From Bacteroides sp. (GTDB taxonomy: Bacteria > Bacteroidota > Bacteroidia > Bacteroidales > Bacteroidaceae): DNA of 64,000 nt. Position numbers and translations under genes: made by a program. Shown here piece by piece: positions 18,315 to 25,822 of the stretch (the first letter of the stretch is position 1; the number at the start of each line of letters is the position of its first letter). The stretch covers positions 45,683 to 109,682 of the forward strand of contig NZ_JASLER010000014.1 in the NCBI RefSeq assembly GCF_030151085.1, in the 5' to 3' direction. A model generated the notes under the pieces. That model did no database searches and was not told the origin of the DNA. It saw only the letters and a program-made list of their open reading frames with translations.

Positions 18315-19706
18315 ATGAAAGACTTAGAAACAATCAAATCCGTATATTTCGTCGGTGCCGGTGGCATCGGTATGAGTGCCTTGATACGCTACTTCCTCTC
18401 TAAAGGGAAAGTGGTGGCAGGCTACGACCGTACTCCGAGTGAATTGACCGAACGCCTGATTACGGAAGGTGCACAAATACATTACGAAGAAGACATCAAT
18501 CTCATTCCTGATAGCTGCAAAGATAAAGCTACGACTTTGGTAGTTTATACTCCTGCCGTTCCTCAGGAACATGCCGAACTGGTTTATTTCCGTGAAAATG
18601 GATTCGAAATACATAAACGTTCCCAAGTATTAGGTATCATTACTCGTAGCAGCAAAGGTCTGTGTGTGGCCGGAACTCACGGCAAAACCACAACCAGCAC
18701 CATGGCTGCCCATTTGTTACATCAGTCACATGTAGAGTGTACCGCTTTCCTTGGCGGTATCTCAAAGAATTACGGCACTAACCTGTTACTCTCTTCAACC
18801 AGTCCGTACACAGTTATTGAAGCAGATGAGTTCGACCGTTCATTCCATTGGTTGTCTCCCTGGTTGAGTGTCGTCACTGCCACCGACCCCGACCACTTGG
18901 ATATCTACGGAACCGAAGAAGCTTATTTGGAGAGTTTCCGCCATTATACCACGCTCATCCAGCCGAGTGGTGCCTTGATTATCCGCAAAGGAATCAGTTT
19001 GCAACCGGACGTACAACCCGGAGTAAAAGTATATACTTATTCTAAAGACGAAGGTGACTTCCACGCTGAGAATATCCGCATAGGTAATGGCGAAATCTTT
19101 ATTGACTTCATTGCTCCTGATACCCGCATCAATGATATTCAGCTGGGTGTACCCGTCAGCATCAACATCGAGAATGGCGTTGCAGCTATGGCCCTCGCCC
19201 ACCTGAGCGGTGCTACCGATGAAGAAATCAAGCGAGGCATGGCAAGTTTCCATGGGGTAGACCGCCGTTTCGACTTCAAGTTGAAGACGGATAAGATAGT
19301 ATTCCTTAGCGACTATGCCCACCATCCGGCGGAAATAGCACAAAGCGTGAAGTCCATCCGTGAGTTATATCAGGACAAGAAGATTACTGCTATCTTCCAA
19401 CCTCATCTATACACACGTACCCGCGACTTTTACAAAGATTTTGCAGATAGCCTCTCCTTGCTGGATGAAGTGATTCTGACAGAGATATATCCGGCACGCG
19501 AGCAACCGATTCCCGGTGTAACCAGCGAGTTGATTTATAACAACCTGCGTCCGGGCATCGAGAAATGTATCTGCAAGAAAGAAGACGTTTTAAACCTTCT
19601 CTCACAAAAGTCCATCGAAGTACTGATTGTATTGGGTGCAGGAGACTTGGACAATTATGTGCCTTCCATAACCCGATTGCTTGAACAGCACTATCTCAAA
19701 TCGTAA
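18315..19706 (+). CDS. murC: UDP-N-acetylmuramate--L-alanine ligase
   Basis: A 463-residue Mur ligase catalysing the first peptide addition to UDP-MurNAc. The N-terminal YFVGAGGIGMSALIRYF fold, the ATP loop AGTHGKTTTSTMAAHL (about 115-130), EADEFDRSFHWL, HPAEIAQSVKSIRE and the IYPAREQPIPGVTSEL segment are all as expected for MurC. It starts 19 bp after murG. No ddl gene intervenes before ftsQ, unlike in some other dcw clusters. Confidence 0.97.
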   Translation: MKDLETIKSVYFVGAGGIGMSALIRYFLSKGKVVAGYDRTPSELTERLITEGAQIHYEEDINLIPDSCKDKATTLVVYTPAVPQEHAELVYFRENGFEIHKRSQVLGIITRSSKGLCVAGTHGKTTTSTMAAHLLHQSHVECTAFLGGISKNYGTNLLLSSTSPYTVIEADEFDRSFHWLSPWLSVVTATDPDHLDIYGTEEAYLESFRHYTTLIQPSGALIIRKGISLQPDVQPGVKVYTYSKDEGDFHAENIRIGNGEIFIDFIAPDTRINDIQLGVPVSINIENGVAAMALAHLSGATDEEIKRGMASFHGVDRRFDFKLKTDKIVFLSDYAHHPAEIAQSVKSIRELYQDKKITAIFQPHLYTRTRDFYKDFADSLSLLDEVILTEIYPAREQPIPGVTSELIYNNLRPGIEKCICKKEDVLNLLSQKSIEVLIVLGAGDLDNYVPSITRLLEQHYLKS

Positions 19707-19736
19707 ATTGTAAATCGTAAAATTGTAAATAACCCC

Positions 19737-20477
19737 ATGATTAAAAGGATTCTACTATCCCTCGTTATGTTGCTCGTCATTGCCTACCTGGTCGTAGCAG
19801 TCACCGCTTTCAACCGGAAGCCGGATACCCAGGTGTGTCATGATTTAGAGCTAATCATAAAAGATACGGTATATGCCGGTTTCATCACGAAAAAGGAAGT
19901 AGCTACCTTATTGGAAACTAAAGGCATCAACCCTGTAGGCAAGAAGATGGAGCGTATCCGCACCAAGACTTTGGAAAAGGAACTCTCCAAGCATCCGCTT
20001 ATCGACCAAGTGGAATGCTATAAGACTCCCAGTGGTAAAGTTCGCATGGAAGTAACTCAGCGTATTCCTATTCTGCGAGTAATGAGTGCCAATGGCGATA
20101 ATTACTATCTTGACAACAAAGGTACCGTGATGCCACCCGATGCAAAATGCGTTGCACACCTTGCCATTGTTACCGGAAATGTAGAAAAGTCGTTTGCCAT
20201 GAGGGATTTATATAAGTTTGGTGTATTTTTGCAGAGTAATCCATTTTGGGATGCACAAATTGAACAAATCCACGTATTGTCCGGCAAGAATGTAGAGCTG
20301 GTACCCCGGGTTGGCGATCACATCATCTACCTCGGCAAACTGGATGGATATGAAAAGAAACTCGAACGGGTTAAAATGTTCTATGAGAAAGCATTGAACC
20401 GGGTTGGCTGGAACAAATACTCCCGTATCAACGTTGAATTTGGCAACCAGATTATTTGTACGAAGAGAGAACAATGA
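19737..20477 (+). CDS. ftsQ: Cell division protein FtsQ
   Basis: A 246-residue bitopic protein: a short cytoplasmic tail, one transmembrane helix (ILLSLVMLLVIAYLVVAVTAF, residues 4-24) and a periplasmic POTRA-like region (about 35-110) followed by a beta-rich domain ending GNQIICTKREQ. Similarity to E. coli FtsQ is weak, but topology, length and the murC-ftsQ-ftsA order support the call. In other bacteria FtsQ recruits FtsL and FtsB and activates septal synthesis. The spacer before it (19707-19736) consists of CGTAAATTGTAAAT-type linker sequence. Confidence 0.88.
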   Translation: MIKRILLSLVMLLVIAYLVVAVTAFNRKPDTQVCHDLELIIKDTVYAGFITKKEVATLLETKGINPVGKKMERIRTKTLEKELSKHPLIDQVECYKTPSGKVRMEVTQRIPILRVMSANGDNYYLDNKGTVMPPDAKCVAHLAIVTGNVEKSFAMRDLYKFGVFLQSNPFWDAQIEQIHVLSGKNVELVPRVGDHIIYLGKLDGYEKKLERVKMFYEKALNRVGWNKYSRINVEFGNQIICTKREQ

Positions 20478-20541
20478 GATGTACGATTGGACAATGTACG
20501 ATTTACGATTAGAGTTAGTCTCATTCGTCAATGATGCACAG

Positions 20542-20610
20542 AGTAATTTCAATCGTAAATAGTAAATTGTACATCGTAAATAAAAGTAATTTCAATCGTA
20601 AATAGTAAAT
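20542..20610. repeat. Two 26-bp direct repeats in the ftsQ-ftsA junction
   Basis: An identical 26-bp sequence beginning AGTAATTTCAATCG occurs at 20542-20567 and 20585-20610, a 43-bp period. It is itself made of CGTAAAT/AGTAAAT motifs. Complementary motifs (GTACGATTTACGATT at 20496-20510) lie upstream, so the 151-bp spacer can fold. The second copy ends 18 bp before the ftsA start. Confidence 0.75.
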
Positions 20611-20628
20611 AGTTAAATCGTAAATAAA

Positions 20629-22062
20629 ATGGCAACAACAGATTTCATCGCCGCTATTGAGTTGAGTTCTTCTAAGATTTCCGGTATCGCAGGAAAGAAG
20701 AACAGTGACGGAAGCATTCAGGTGTTGGCTTATGCACGCGAAGACGCATCTTCCTTTATCCATAAAGGTGCGATCTACAACATCGATAAGACAGCACAAG
20801 CACTGACTACCATCATCAACAAGCTGGAAAGCCAGCTAAACAACTCCATCGCCAAAGTATATGTAGGCATCGGCGGACAATCATTGCGCACGGTCAAGAA
20901 TGCGGTAAGCCGTACGCTGGAAGAAGAAGGTATTATCTCACAAGAGTTAATCGACGCAATCTGCGACGAGAACCTGGAAGTTCCCTTGGCGGAGATGACC
21001 GTACTGGATGTCGCCCCGCAAGAATATAAGATAGACAACAACCTGCAAGCCGATCCGGTAGGAGTGGCAGGCAAACATATTACCGGTCAATTCCTGAATA
21101 TCGTTGCACGCGCTTCGCTTAAGAAGAATCTGGAGCACAGTTTCGAGCAAGCCAAAGTGGAGATTGCCGACCTGCTTATTGCCCCGGTAGCCTTGGCGAA
21201 TGTAGTACTGACCGAAAACGAAATGCGTTCAGGTTGTGCTTTAGTCGACTTTGGTGCAGATACCACCACTATCATAGTATATAAAAACAACATCTTGCGC
21301 TACCTAAGCGTACTGCCTCTGGGTGGAAGCAATATTACTCACGACATCGCCTCCTTGCAAATGGAAGAAGAAGATGCCGAGAAGTTGAAACTGCAATACG
21401 GTAACGCTCTATATGAAGAGGAAGAAGACGATGCAGAAGTTCCCGCCGTATGCACGCTGGAAGACGGACGTACCATCGAACTGGCTAAGTTGAACAGCAT
21501 CATCGAAGCCCGTGCCGAAGAAATCCTTGCCAACGTATGGAACCAACTGCAACTATCAGGTTACGAGGACAAACTATTCTCCGGAGTGATATTCACCGGT
21601 GGCGGTGCCAACCTGAAGAATATTGAAGACGCTTTCCGCAAGCTAAGCAAAGTGGAAAAGATCAAGAGTGCAAAGTTTGCACACAATACCGTTCATGGTT
21701 ACAGCGATGTTCTGAAAAAGGACGGCATGCAAAATACGCTGCTGGGACTGCTCGCCGCCGGAAACGATAACTGCTGCCTGCAAGAAGTAGCCAAACCGAA
21801 ACCGACTGCCGCCTCCGAACCTATAAAGACCGTCAATATGTTCGATAACGACGAAGCCTTGAAAGAGCAGGAAGCCGCCGCACGCGCCGCCAAAGCCCAA
21901 AGGGATAAGGAGGAGAAAGAGCGTAAGGAACGTGAACGCAAAGAGAAAGAACAACGCGAAAAAGAAGAAAAGAAACGGAAGAAGAAAGAAGGTCCGGGTT
22001 GGTTTGAACGTACCTTCGACAAATTCTCCAAAGAGATCTTCTCAGACGACGACATGAAGTAA
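20629..22062 (+). CDS. ftsA: Cell division protein FtsA
   Basis: A 477-residue actin-fold ATPase that tethers FtsZ to the membrane and recruits late division proteins. The actin-like phosphate motifs (FIAAIELSSSKISGIAG at the N-terminus; ALVDFGADTTTI; GVIFTGGGANLKNI) are present. Residues about 400-450 form a very highly charged Lys/Glu/Arg helix, followed by GPGWFERTFDKFSKEIF, which reads as the membrane-targeting amphipathic helix. That charged linker makes it longer than E. coli FtsA (420 residues). It lies 151 bp after ftsQ and 54 bp before ftsZ. Confidence 0.95.
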   Translation: MATTDFIAAIELSSSKISGIAGKKNSDGSIQVLAYAREDASSFIHKGAIYNIDKTAQALTTIINKLESQLNNSIAKVYVGIGGQSLRTVKNAVSRTLEEEGIISQELIDAICDENLEVPLAEMTVLDVAPQEYKIDNNLQADPVGVAGKHITGQFLNIVARASLKKNLEHSFEQAKVEIADLLIAPVALANVVLTENEMRSGCALVDFGADTTTIIVYKNNILRYLSVLPLGGSNITHDIASLQMEEEDAEKLKLQYGNALYEEEEDDAEVPAVCTLEDGRTIELAKLNSIIEARAEEILANVWNQLQLSGYEDKLFSGVIFTGGGANLKNIEDAFRKLSKVEKIKSAKFAHNTVHGYSDVLKKDGMQNTLLGLLAAGNDNCCLQEVAKPKPTAASEPIKTVNMFDNDEALKEQEAAARAAKAQRDKEEKERKERERKEKEQREKEEKKRKKKEGPGWFERTFDKFSKEIFSDDDMK

Positions 22063-22080
22063 ATTCCAAAGTATAACCCC

Positions 22081-22098
22081 AATTGTCAATTGACAATT
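22081..22098. repeat. 18-bp perfect palindrome between ftsA and ftsZ
   Basis: AATTGTCAATTGACAATT reads identically on both strands. It lies 18 bp after the ftsA stop and 18 bp before the ftsZ start. It could be a regulatory site or a cruciform/linker element; it has no T-run, so it is not a typical terminator. Confidence 0.65.
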
Positions 22099-22116
22099 AC
22101 CAATTAATATAGAGCT

Positions 22117-23433
22117 ATGGACGATATAGTACAATTCGATTTCCCGACTGATTCTCCGAAGATAATCAAAGTAATCGGCGTAGGTGGTGGTGGTGGTAAC
22201 GCCGTAAACCACATGTACCGGGAAGGCATACATGACGTGACGTTCGTTCTGTGCAATACAGATAACCAAGCGTTGAAGGATTCTCCCGTACCCGTAAAAC
22301 TACAACTCGGTAAGGAAGGACTAGGTGCCGGAAACCGTCCTGCACGCGCCCGCAAAGCCGCAGAAGAGAGTAAAGATGATATTAAGAATATGCTGAACGA
22401 TGGCACCAAAATGGTATTCATCACCGCAGGAATGGGTGGCGGTACAGGTACAGGTGCTGCTCCCATCATCGCACAGACCGCTAAGGAAATGGATATCCTT
22501 ACTATCGGTATCGTTACCATCCCGTTCCGTTGGGAAGGCGACAAGAAGATAGACCAAGCACTGGACGGAGTTGAGGAAATCAGCAAGCACGTAGATGCCC
22601 TCTTGGTCATCAACAACGAAAAACTGAGCGAGATATACAGCGAACTTTCCGTAGACGATGCTTTCGATAAAGCCGACGATACCCTCTCGGTAGCAGCCAA
22701 GAGTATTGCCGAAATCATAACCTTGCACGGAAAGGTCAACCTCGACTTCAATGACGTGAAGACGGTATTGAAAGACGGTGGCGTAGCCATCATGAGTACC
22801 GGCTACGGCGAAGGTGAAAGTCGTGTCAGCGAAGCCATCAAGAATGCCCAGCATTCTCCGCTGCTGAACAACAATGACATCTTCAACTCCAAGAAGGTAT
22901 TGCTCAACATCTCCTACAGTTCGCAATACAAGTTGATGATGAGCGAAATGGACGAGATAAAAGAGTTCATGAACCGCTTCAGCCGCGATTTCGAAACCAA
23001 GTTCGGTATGGCTATCGACGACCATTTGGAACAGAGTGTCAAGATCACCCTGCTTGCAACCGGCTTCGGTATTCAGGACATCCACATGAAAGAAATGGAC
23101 GACCGCATCACGCAACGTACCGCCGAAGAGCAGAAACGCCTCGCCGAACTCGAAGAAGAAGAAGAGCAGAAGCGTAACCGCCGTGAAACTTATTACGGCA
23201 AAGATGCCAATGCCAAATACCAACGTAGCCGTCGTCGCCACATCTACATCTTCAACCCCGAAGACTTGGACAACGCCGACATCATCAGTCTGGTAGAGAA
23301 TACCCCGACTTACTCCCGCGACAAGAGCACCTTGAATAACATCAAGGCCAAAGCCGAACAAGAAAGCATCCTCGCCACCGAAGAAGCGCAAGAAGGAGTA
23401 GGAGCTGGAGACGGAGGAGTAATCACATTCTAA
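22117..23433 (+). CDS. ftsZ: Cell division GTPase FtsZ
   Basis: A 438-residue tubulin homologue that forms the Z-ring. GTP-binding features are clear: IKVIGVGGGGGNAVNHMY, the tubulin signature GMGGGTGTGAAPI, and the T7-loop region around NLDFNDVKTVL. After the core (about residue 320) comes a charged linker. A motif resembling the conserved FtsA/ZipA-binding peptide may be ENTPTYSRDK (about 398-407), but a further ~30 residues ending GGVITF follow, so the terminus is unlike the usual DIPAFLR-type end. Last core gene of the dcw cluster; a YqeY-family gene follows after 24 bp. Confidence 0.97.
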   Translation: MDDIVQFDFPTDSPKIIKVIGVGGGGGNAVNHMYREGIHDVTFVLCNTDNQALKDSPVPVKLQLGKEGLGAGNRPARARKAAEESKDDIKNMLNDGTKMVFITAGMGGGTGTGAAPIIAQTAKEMDILTIGIVTIPFRWEGDKKIDQALDGVEEISKHVDALLVINNEKLSEIYSELSVDDAFDKADDTLSVAAKSIAEIITLHGKVNLDFNDVKTVLKDGGVAIMSTGYGEGESRVSEAIKNAQHSPLLNNNDIFNSKKVLLNISYSSQYKLMMSEMDEIKEFMNRFSRDFETKFGMAIDDHLEQSVKITLLATGFGIQDIHMKEMDDRITQRTAEEQKRLAELEEEEEQKRNRRETYYGKDANAKYQRSRRRHIYIFNPEDLDNADIISLVENTPTYSRDKSTLNNIKAKAEQESILATEEAQEGVGAGDGGVITF

Positions 23434-23457
23434 ATGATGAACTAATAATAAATATTT

Positions 23458-23907
23458 ATGGATCTATTTGAAAGAGTCAGCGAAGACATTAAAACCGCAA
23501 TGAAGGCCAAAGACAAAGTGGCTCTCGAAACTTTAAGAAATATAAAGAAGGTATTCCTCGAAGCCAAAACCGCTCCGGGTGCCAACGATACTCTAAGTGA
23601 TGCAGATGCTTTGAAGATCATTCAGAAATTGACAAAACAAGGCAAAGATGCTGCCGAAATCTATACGCAACAAGGTCGTCAGGACTTGGCCGAACCAGAA
23701 TTGGCTCAGGTTAAAGTCATGGAAACCTACTTGCCCAAGCAAATGACTCCCGAAGAACTGGAAGCAGCTCTGAAAGAAATCATTGCAGAAACTGGTGCCA
23801 GCGGTGCCAAAGATATGGGTAAAGTAATGGGTGTAGCCAGCAAAAAACTCGCCGGACTTGCCGAAGGACGTGCCATCTCAGCCAAAGTGAAGGAATTGCT
23901 AGGATAA
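23458..23907 (+). CDS. GatB/YqeY domain protein
   Basis: A 149-residue helical protein of the YqeY family, which resembles the C-terminal tRNA-binding domain of the amidotransferase subunit GatB but occurs as a stand-alone protein of uncertain role. Typical features are the N-terminal LFERVSEDIKTAMKAKDKVALETLRN, TKQGKDAAEIYTQQGRQDLAEPE and the C-terminal GAKDMGKVMGVASKKLAG. It is 24 bp after ftsZ and followed by a strong hairpin, so it is likely the last gene of the dcw transcript. Confidence 0.9.
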   Translation: MDLFERVSEDIKTAMKAKDKVALETLRNIKKVFLEAKTAPGANDTLSDADALKIIQKLTKQGKDAAEIYTQQGRQDLAEPELAQVKVMETYLPKQMTPEELEAALKEIIAETGASGAKDMGKVMGVASKKLAGLAEGRAISAKVKELLG

Positions 23908-23930
23908 TATACCAGCCTACCTCTTAACTG

Positions 23931-23997
23931 AAAGCCGTATTTCAAATGCAATCTCTCTTAATATCAAAGAGAGAAAGCACTTGAAATACGGCTTTTT
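23931..23997 (+). terminator. Terminator of the dcw/YqeY transcript
   Basis: AAAGCCGTATTTCAA (23931-23945) pairs with TTGAAATACGGCTTT (23981-23995), followed by a short T-run. Within the loop a second stem, TCTCTCTT with AAAGAGAGA, can form. It lies 23 bp after the stop of the YqeY gene. Confidence 0.85.
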
Positions 23998-24046
23998 CAC
24001 ATGCTTTCTCCACATTGATAACCAGTGTGTTATCGTATTCCATGGG

Positions 24047-24200
24047 TAGGACACGCCCGTTTCCTCAAGTGGGAACGACCGTATCCGCTAGTGGAAACGA
24101 GCATCTCCACCTGTGGAAATGAGCGTGCCCACCTGTGGAGACAAGCGTGCCCACCTGTGGAGACGGGAATAACAAGCTGTGGAAACGGATATAGTTGCTA
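24047..24200. repeat. 22-bp-period tandem repeat array 2 (7 units)
   Basis: Units of exactly 22 bp begin at 24047, 24069, 24091, 24113, 24135, 24157 and 24179, with a decayed eighth at 24201-24222. The consensus is GTGGAAACGAGCGTG followed by CCCACCT; units 24113 and 24135 differ at only three positions. Read on the minus strand, each unit has the imperfect palindrome GTTTCCAC-NN-GTGGAAAC plus a 4-nt spacer. The array fills the space between the convergent YqeY-family gene and recO. It ends 33 bp (12 bp counting the decayed unit) beyond the recO stop, where a recO terminator would be expected. Confidence 0.9.
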
Positions 24201-24233
24201 ATGGCTACGGAATCACCCTTCGGGACAGAACAT

Positions 24234-24962
24234 TCAATCAAACAGTTCTTTCAGAATTTCAAGCGATTTCAAAATAGGGAAATCAGGTAGGTGCAGACGG
24301 TAATATTCATTCATAATTGTCAGGCAACGAGTACGCTCTGCCCGATTCATGGCAAATAGATGCATCGTTTCGTAGTTCATGCGCATCAATAACGTCAGGC
24401 GGGAAGCCTCCTCCGGACCTATGTAGTCAGAATGAAGTTGTGGACGCAGTGCCGTAAAGCAAGCACCCCGCAAATCAAAATAATCTCCTTGACAGTAATC
24501 CTCCAAGTTAGGATATAACCCCAGAAAACGGGATAAGCGCATCAGAAATACCAAATGGAAATTAGCATACCCTGCCCTACACTCATCCAACCAGATAATG
24601 GAATGCTGCAAATAAGCGAACAACGGACGGTTCTCCGCTTCCTCACGCACAGCCCGGTATAGAAACTCTGAAAGGAATAAAGCAATAGCAGACTTGTATG
24701 GATCATAGGGAAGCGAAGAAAAAGGATAGAACGACTTTGCCTCCTTTATCTTATATATAGTAGAATTCGGACGCAAATCCGCTTCCAACTCCACCAATGC
24801 CAACGGCTGGAAAAGCACCGACTTCACCGCCGCCTTACGCGAACGGGGTACAGACACCAAGAATGACGCCCTACCGAAAACCTCCGTATAGATGTCCACA
24901 ATGAGAGAAGTATCATTATATTTCAGGGTACGAAGCACAATCCCCAGCGTCTTTTGTAACAT
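24234..24962 (-). CDS. recO: DNA repair protein RecO
   Basis: A 242-residue RecO-family protein; in other bacteria RecO helps load RecA on SSB-coated gaps with RecR. The N-terminal OB-fold starts MLQKTLGIVLRTLKYNDTSLIVDIYTE, followed by a helical C-terminal domain with YCQGDYFDLRGACF in the position of the family's zinc-finger region, although it lacks the full four-Cys set. A TTG 6 bp upstream extends the frame, but the ATG at 24962 is preferred. It is convergent with the dcw cluster and separated from it by the 22-bp array. Confidence 0.92.
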   Translation of the reverse strand: MLQKTLGIVLRTLKYNDTSLIVDIYTEVFGRASFLVSVPRSRKAAVKSVLFQPLALVELEADLRPNSTIYKIKEAKSFYPFSSLPYDPYKSAIALFLSEFLYRAVREEAENRPLFAYLQHSIIWLDECRAGYANFHLVFLMRLSRFLGLYPNLEDYCQGDYFDLRGACFTALRPQLHSDYIGPEEASRLTLLMRMNYETMHLFAMNRAERTRCLTIMNEYYRLHLPDFPILKSLEILKELFD

Positions 24963-24993
24963 TGCCAACTCTTTTTAAGTTTCAATCTGATAA

Positions 24994-25001
24994 CAAAGCT
25001 A
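24994..25001 (-). promoter_or_regulatory. Putative recO promoter -7 element
   Basis: On the minus strand TAGCTTTG matches the Bacteroidetes -7 consensus TAnnTTTG, 31 bp upstream of the recO ATG. No matching -33 TTTG at 19-21 bp was found. Confidence 0.4.
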
Positions 25002-25162
25002 CAAAAAAAAGCCCGATAACTACTATGAGAGAGAAGAAAATAATAAAAAAACAAAGAGGATGAGTAAAAAAAATGAAGGATGTTTGCTTCTGATTATCAG
25101 GCAATAAAAGATCAAAACACAAAAAAGTATCTATTAGTGCTTCAATTTTTTCTATAGAATAT

Positions 25163-25193
25163 TTTGGTAGTTTCAAAATAGTTTCTACCTTTG
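25163..25193 (+). promoter_or_regulatory. Canonical Bacteroidetes promoter for tRNA-Glu and rpsT
   Basis: TTTG (25163-25166), a 19-bp spacer and TACCTTTG (25186-25193) match the Bacteroides sigma-ABfr consensus TTTG-N19-21-TAnnTTTG exactly. It lies 54 bp upstream of the tRNA-Glu gene. No terminator is visible between the tRNA and rpsT, so both probably share this promoter. Confidence 0.8.
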
Positions 25194-25247
25194 CAACCGC
25201 AAACGAGGAAAAACCGATTGCAAGAGCGGAAACGCTCAACACAGGAT

Positions 25248-25319
25248 GGCCCGTTCGTCTATCGGTTAGGACGCCAGATTTTCATTCTGGAAAGGGGGGT
25301 TCGATTCCCCCACGGGCTA
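25248..25319 (+). tRNA. tRNA-Glu (anticodon TTC)
   Basis: A 72-nt cloverleaf. The acceptor stem GGCCCGT pairs with ACGGGCT (one G-U at the end), with discriminator A at 25319. The D-arm contains GTCTATCGGTTAGGAC. The anticodon stem CCAGA/TCTGG encloses loop TTTTCAT with anticodon TTC at 25281-25283. The T-arm GGGGG-TTCGATT-CCCCC is perfect. CCA is not encoded (ACAAAT follows). Confidence 0.97.
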
Positions 25320-25358
25320 CAAATAAAAAAATAAACGAATTAAAAAAGATTAGTCGAG

Positions 25359-25613
25359 ATGGCAAATCACAAATCATCACTGAAGAGAATCAGACAAGAA
25401 GAAACAAGAAGACTTCACAACAGATATTATGGTAAGACCATGAGAAATGCTGTTCGTAAGCTTCGTGCTACTACAGATAAAGCTGAAGCATCAGCTATGT
25501 ATCCGGGCGTTGTAAAAATGTTGGATAAATTGGCTAAGACTAATATCATCCACAAGAACAAAGCTGGCAACTTGAAATCTAAGTTGGCAATCTATATCAA
25601 CAAGCTCGCTTAA
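25359..25613 (+). CDS. rpsT: 30S ribosomal protein S20
   Basis: An 84-residue basic protein, MANHKSSLKRIRQEETRRLHN at the N-terminus, with the three-helix S20 architecture and Lys/Arg-rich composition typical of this primary 16S rRNA binder. It starts 39 bp after tRNA-Glu and appears to share its promoter at 25163-25193. A terminator follows at 25642. Normal length for the family. Confidence 0.97.
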   Translation: MANHKSSLKRIRQEETRRLHNRYYGKTMRNAVRKLRATTDKAEASAMYPGVVKMLDKLAKTNIIHKNKAGNLKSKLAIYINKLA

Positions 25614-25641
25614 GCTGATTAATTACACAAAAGATATGAGA

Positions 25642-25669
25642 GGCTGGACTATTTTTAGTTCGGCCTTTT
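25642..25669 (+). terminator. rpsT terminator
   Basis: GGCTGGACTA (25642-25651) pairs with TAGTTCGGCC (25656-25665), including two G-U pairs, over a TTTT loop and is followed by TTTT. It lies 28 bp after the rpsT stop. Confidence 0.8.
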
Positions 25670-25785
25670 CCATTTAAGGACTTCTCATTCTTTTATTCTT
25701 ATTACACGCCTGCGTTCGATGCTAAAAAGCTGTAACCGAACCAAATTAATCCGTTTGTTTGGCGTACTATCTCAAGGATTTTCAC

Positions 25786-25793
25786 TACATTTG
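25786..25793 (+). promoter_or_regulatory. Putative gyrB promoter -7 element
   Basis: TACATTTG matches TAnnTTTG, 29 bp upstream of the gyrB ATG. The nearest TTTG (25758-25761) is 24 bp upstream, longer than the usual 19-21 bp. Confidence 0.5.
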
Positions 25794-25822
25794 CTCTGTT
25801 ATTACAATAAGGAAATTACATT

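Noticed and set aside
22321..23391. 356-codon minus-strand frame opposite ftsZ
   Set aside because: It lies entirely antisense to a certain gene. Its length comes from the codon bias of ftsZ, and the residues show no family pattern.
24982..25242. 86-codon minus-strand frame between recO and tRNA-Glu
   Set aside because: It overlaps the canonical tRNA/rpsT promoter on the other strand, is Phe/Leu-rich by composition only, and has no supporting signals.
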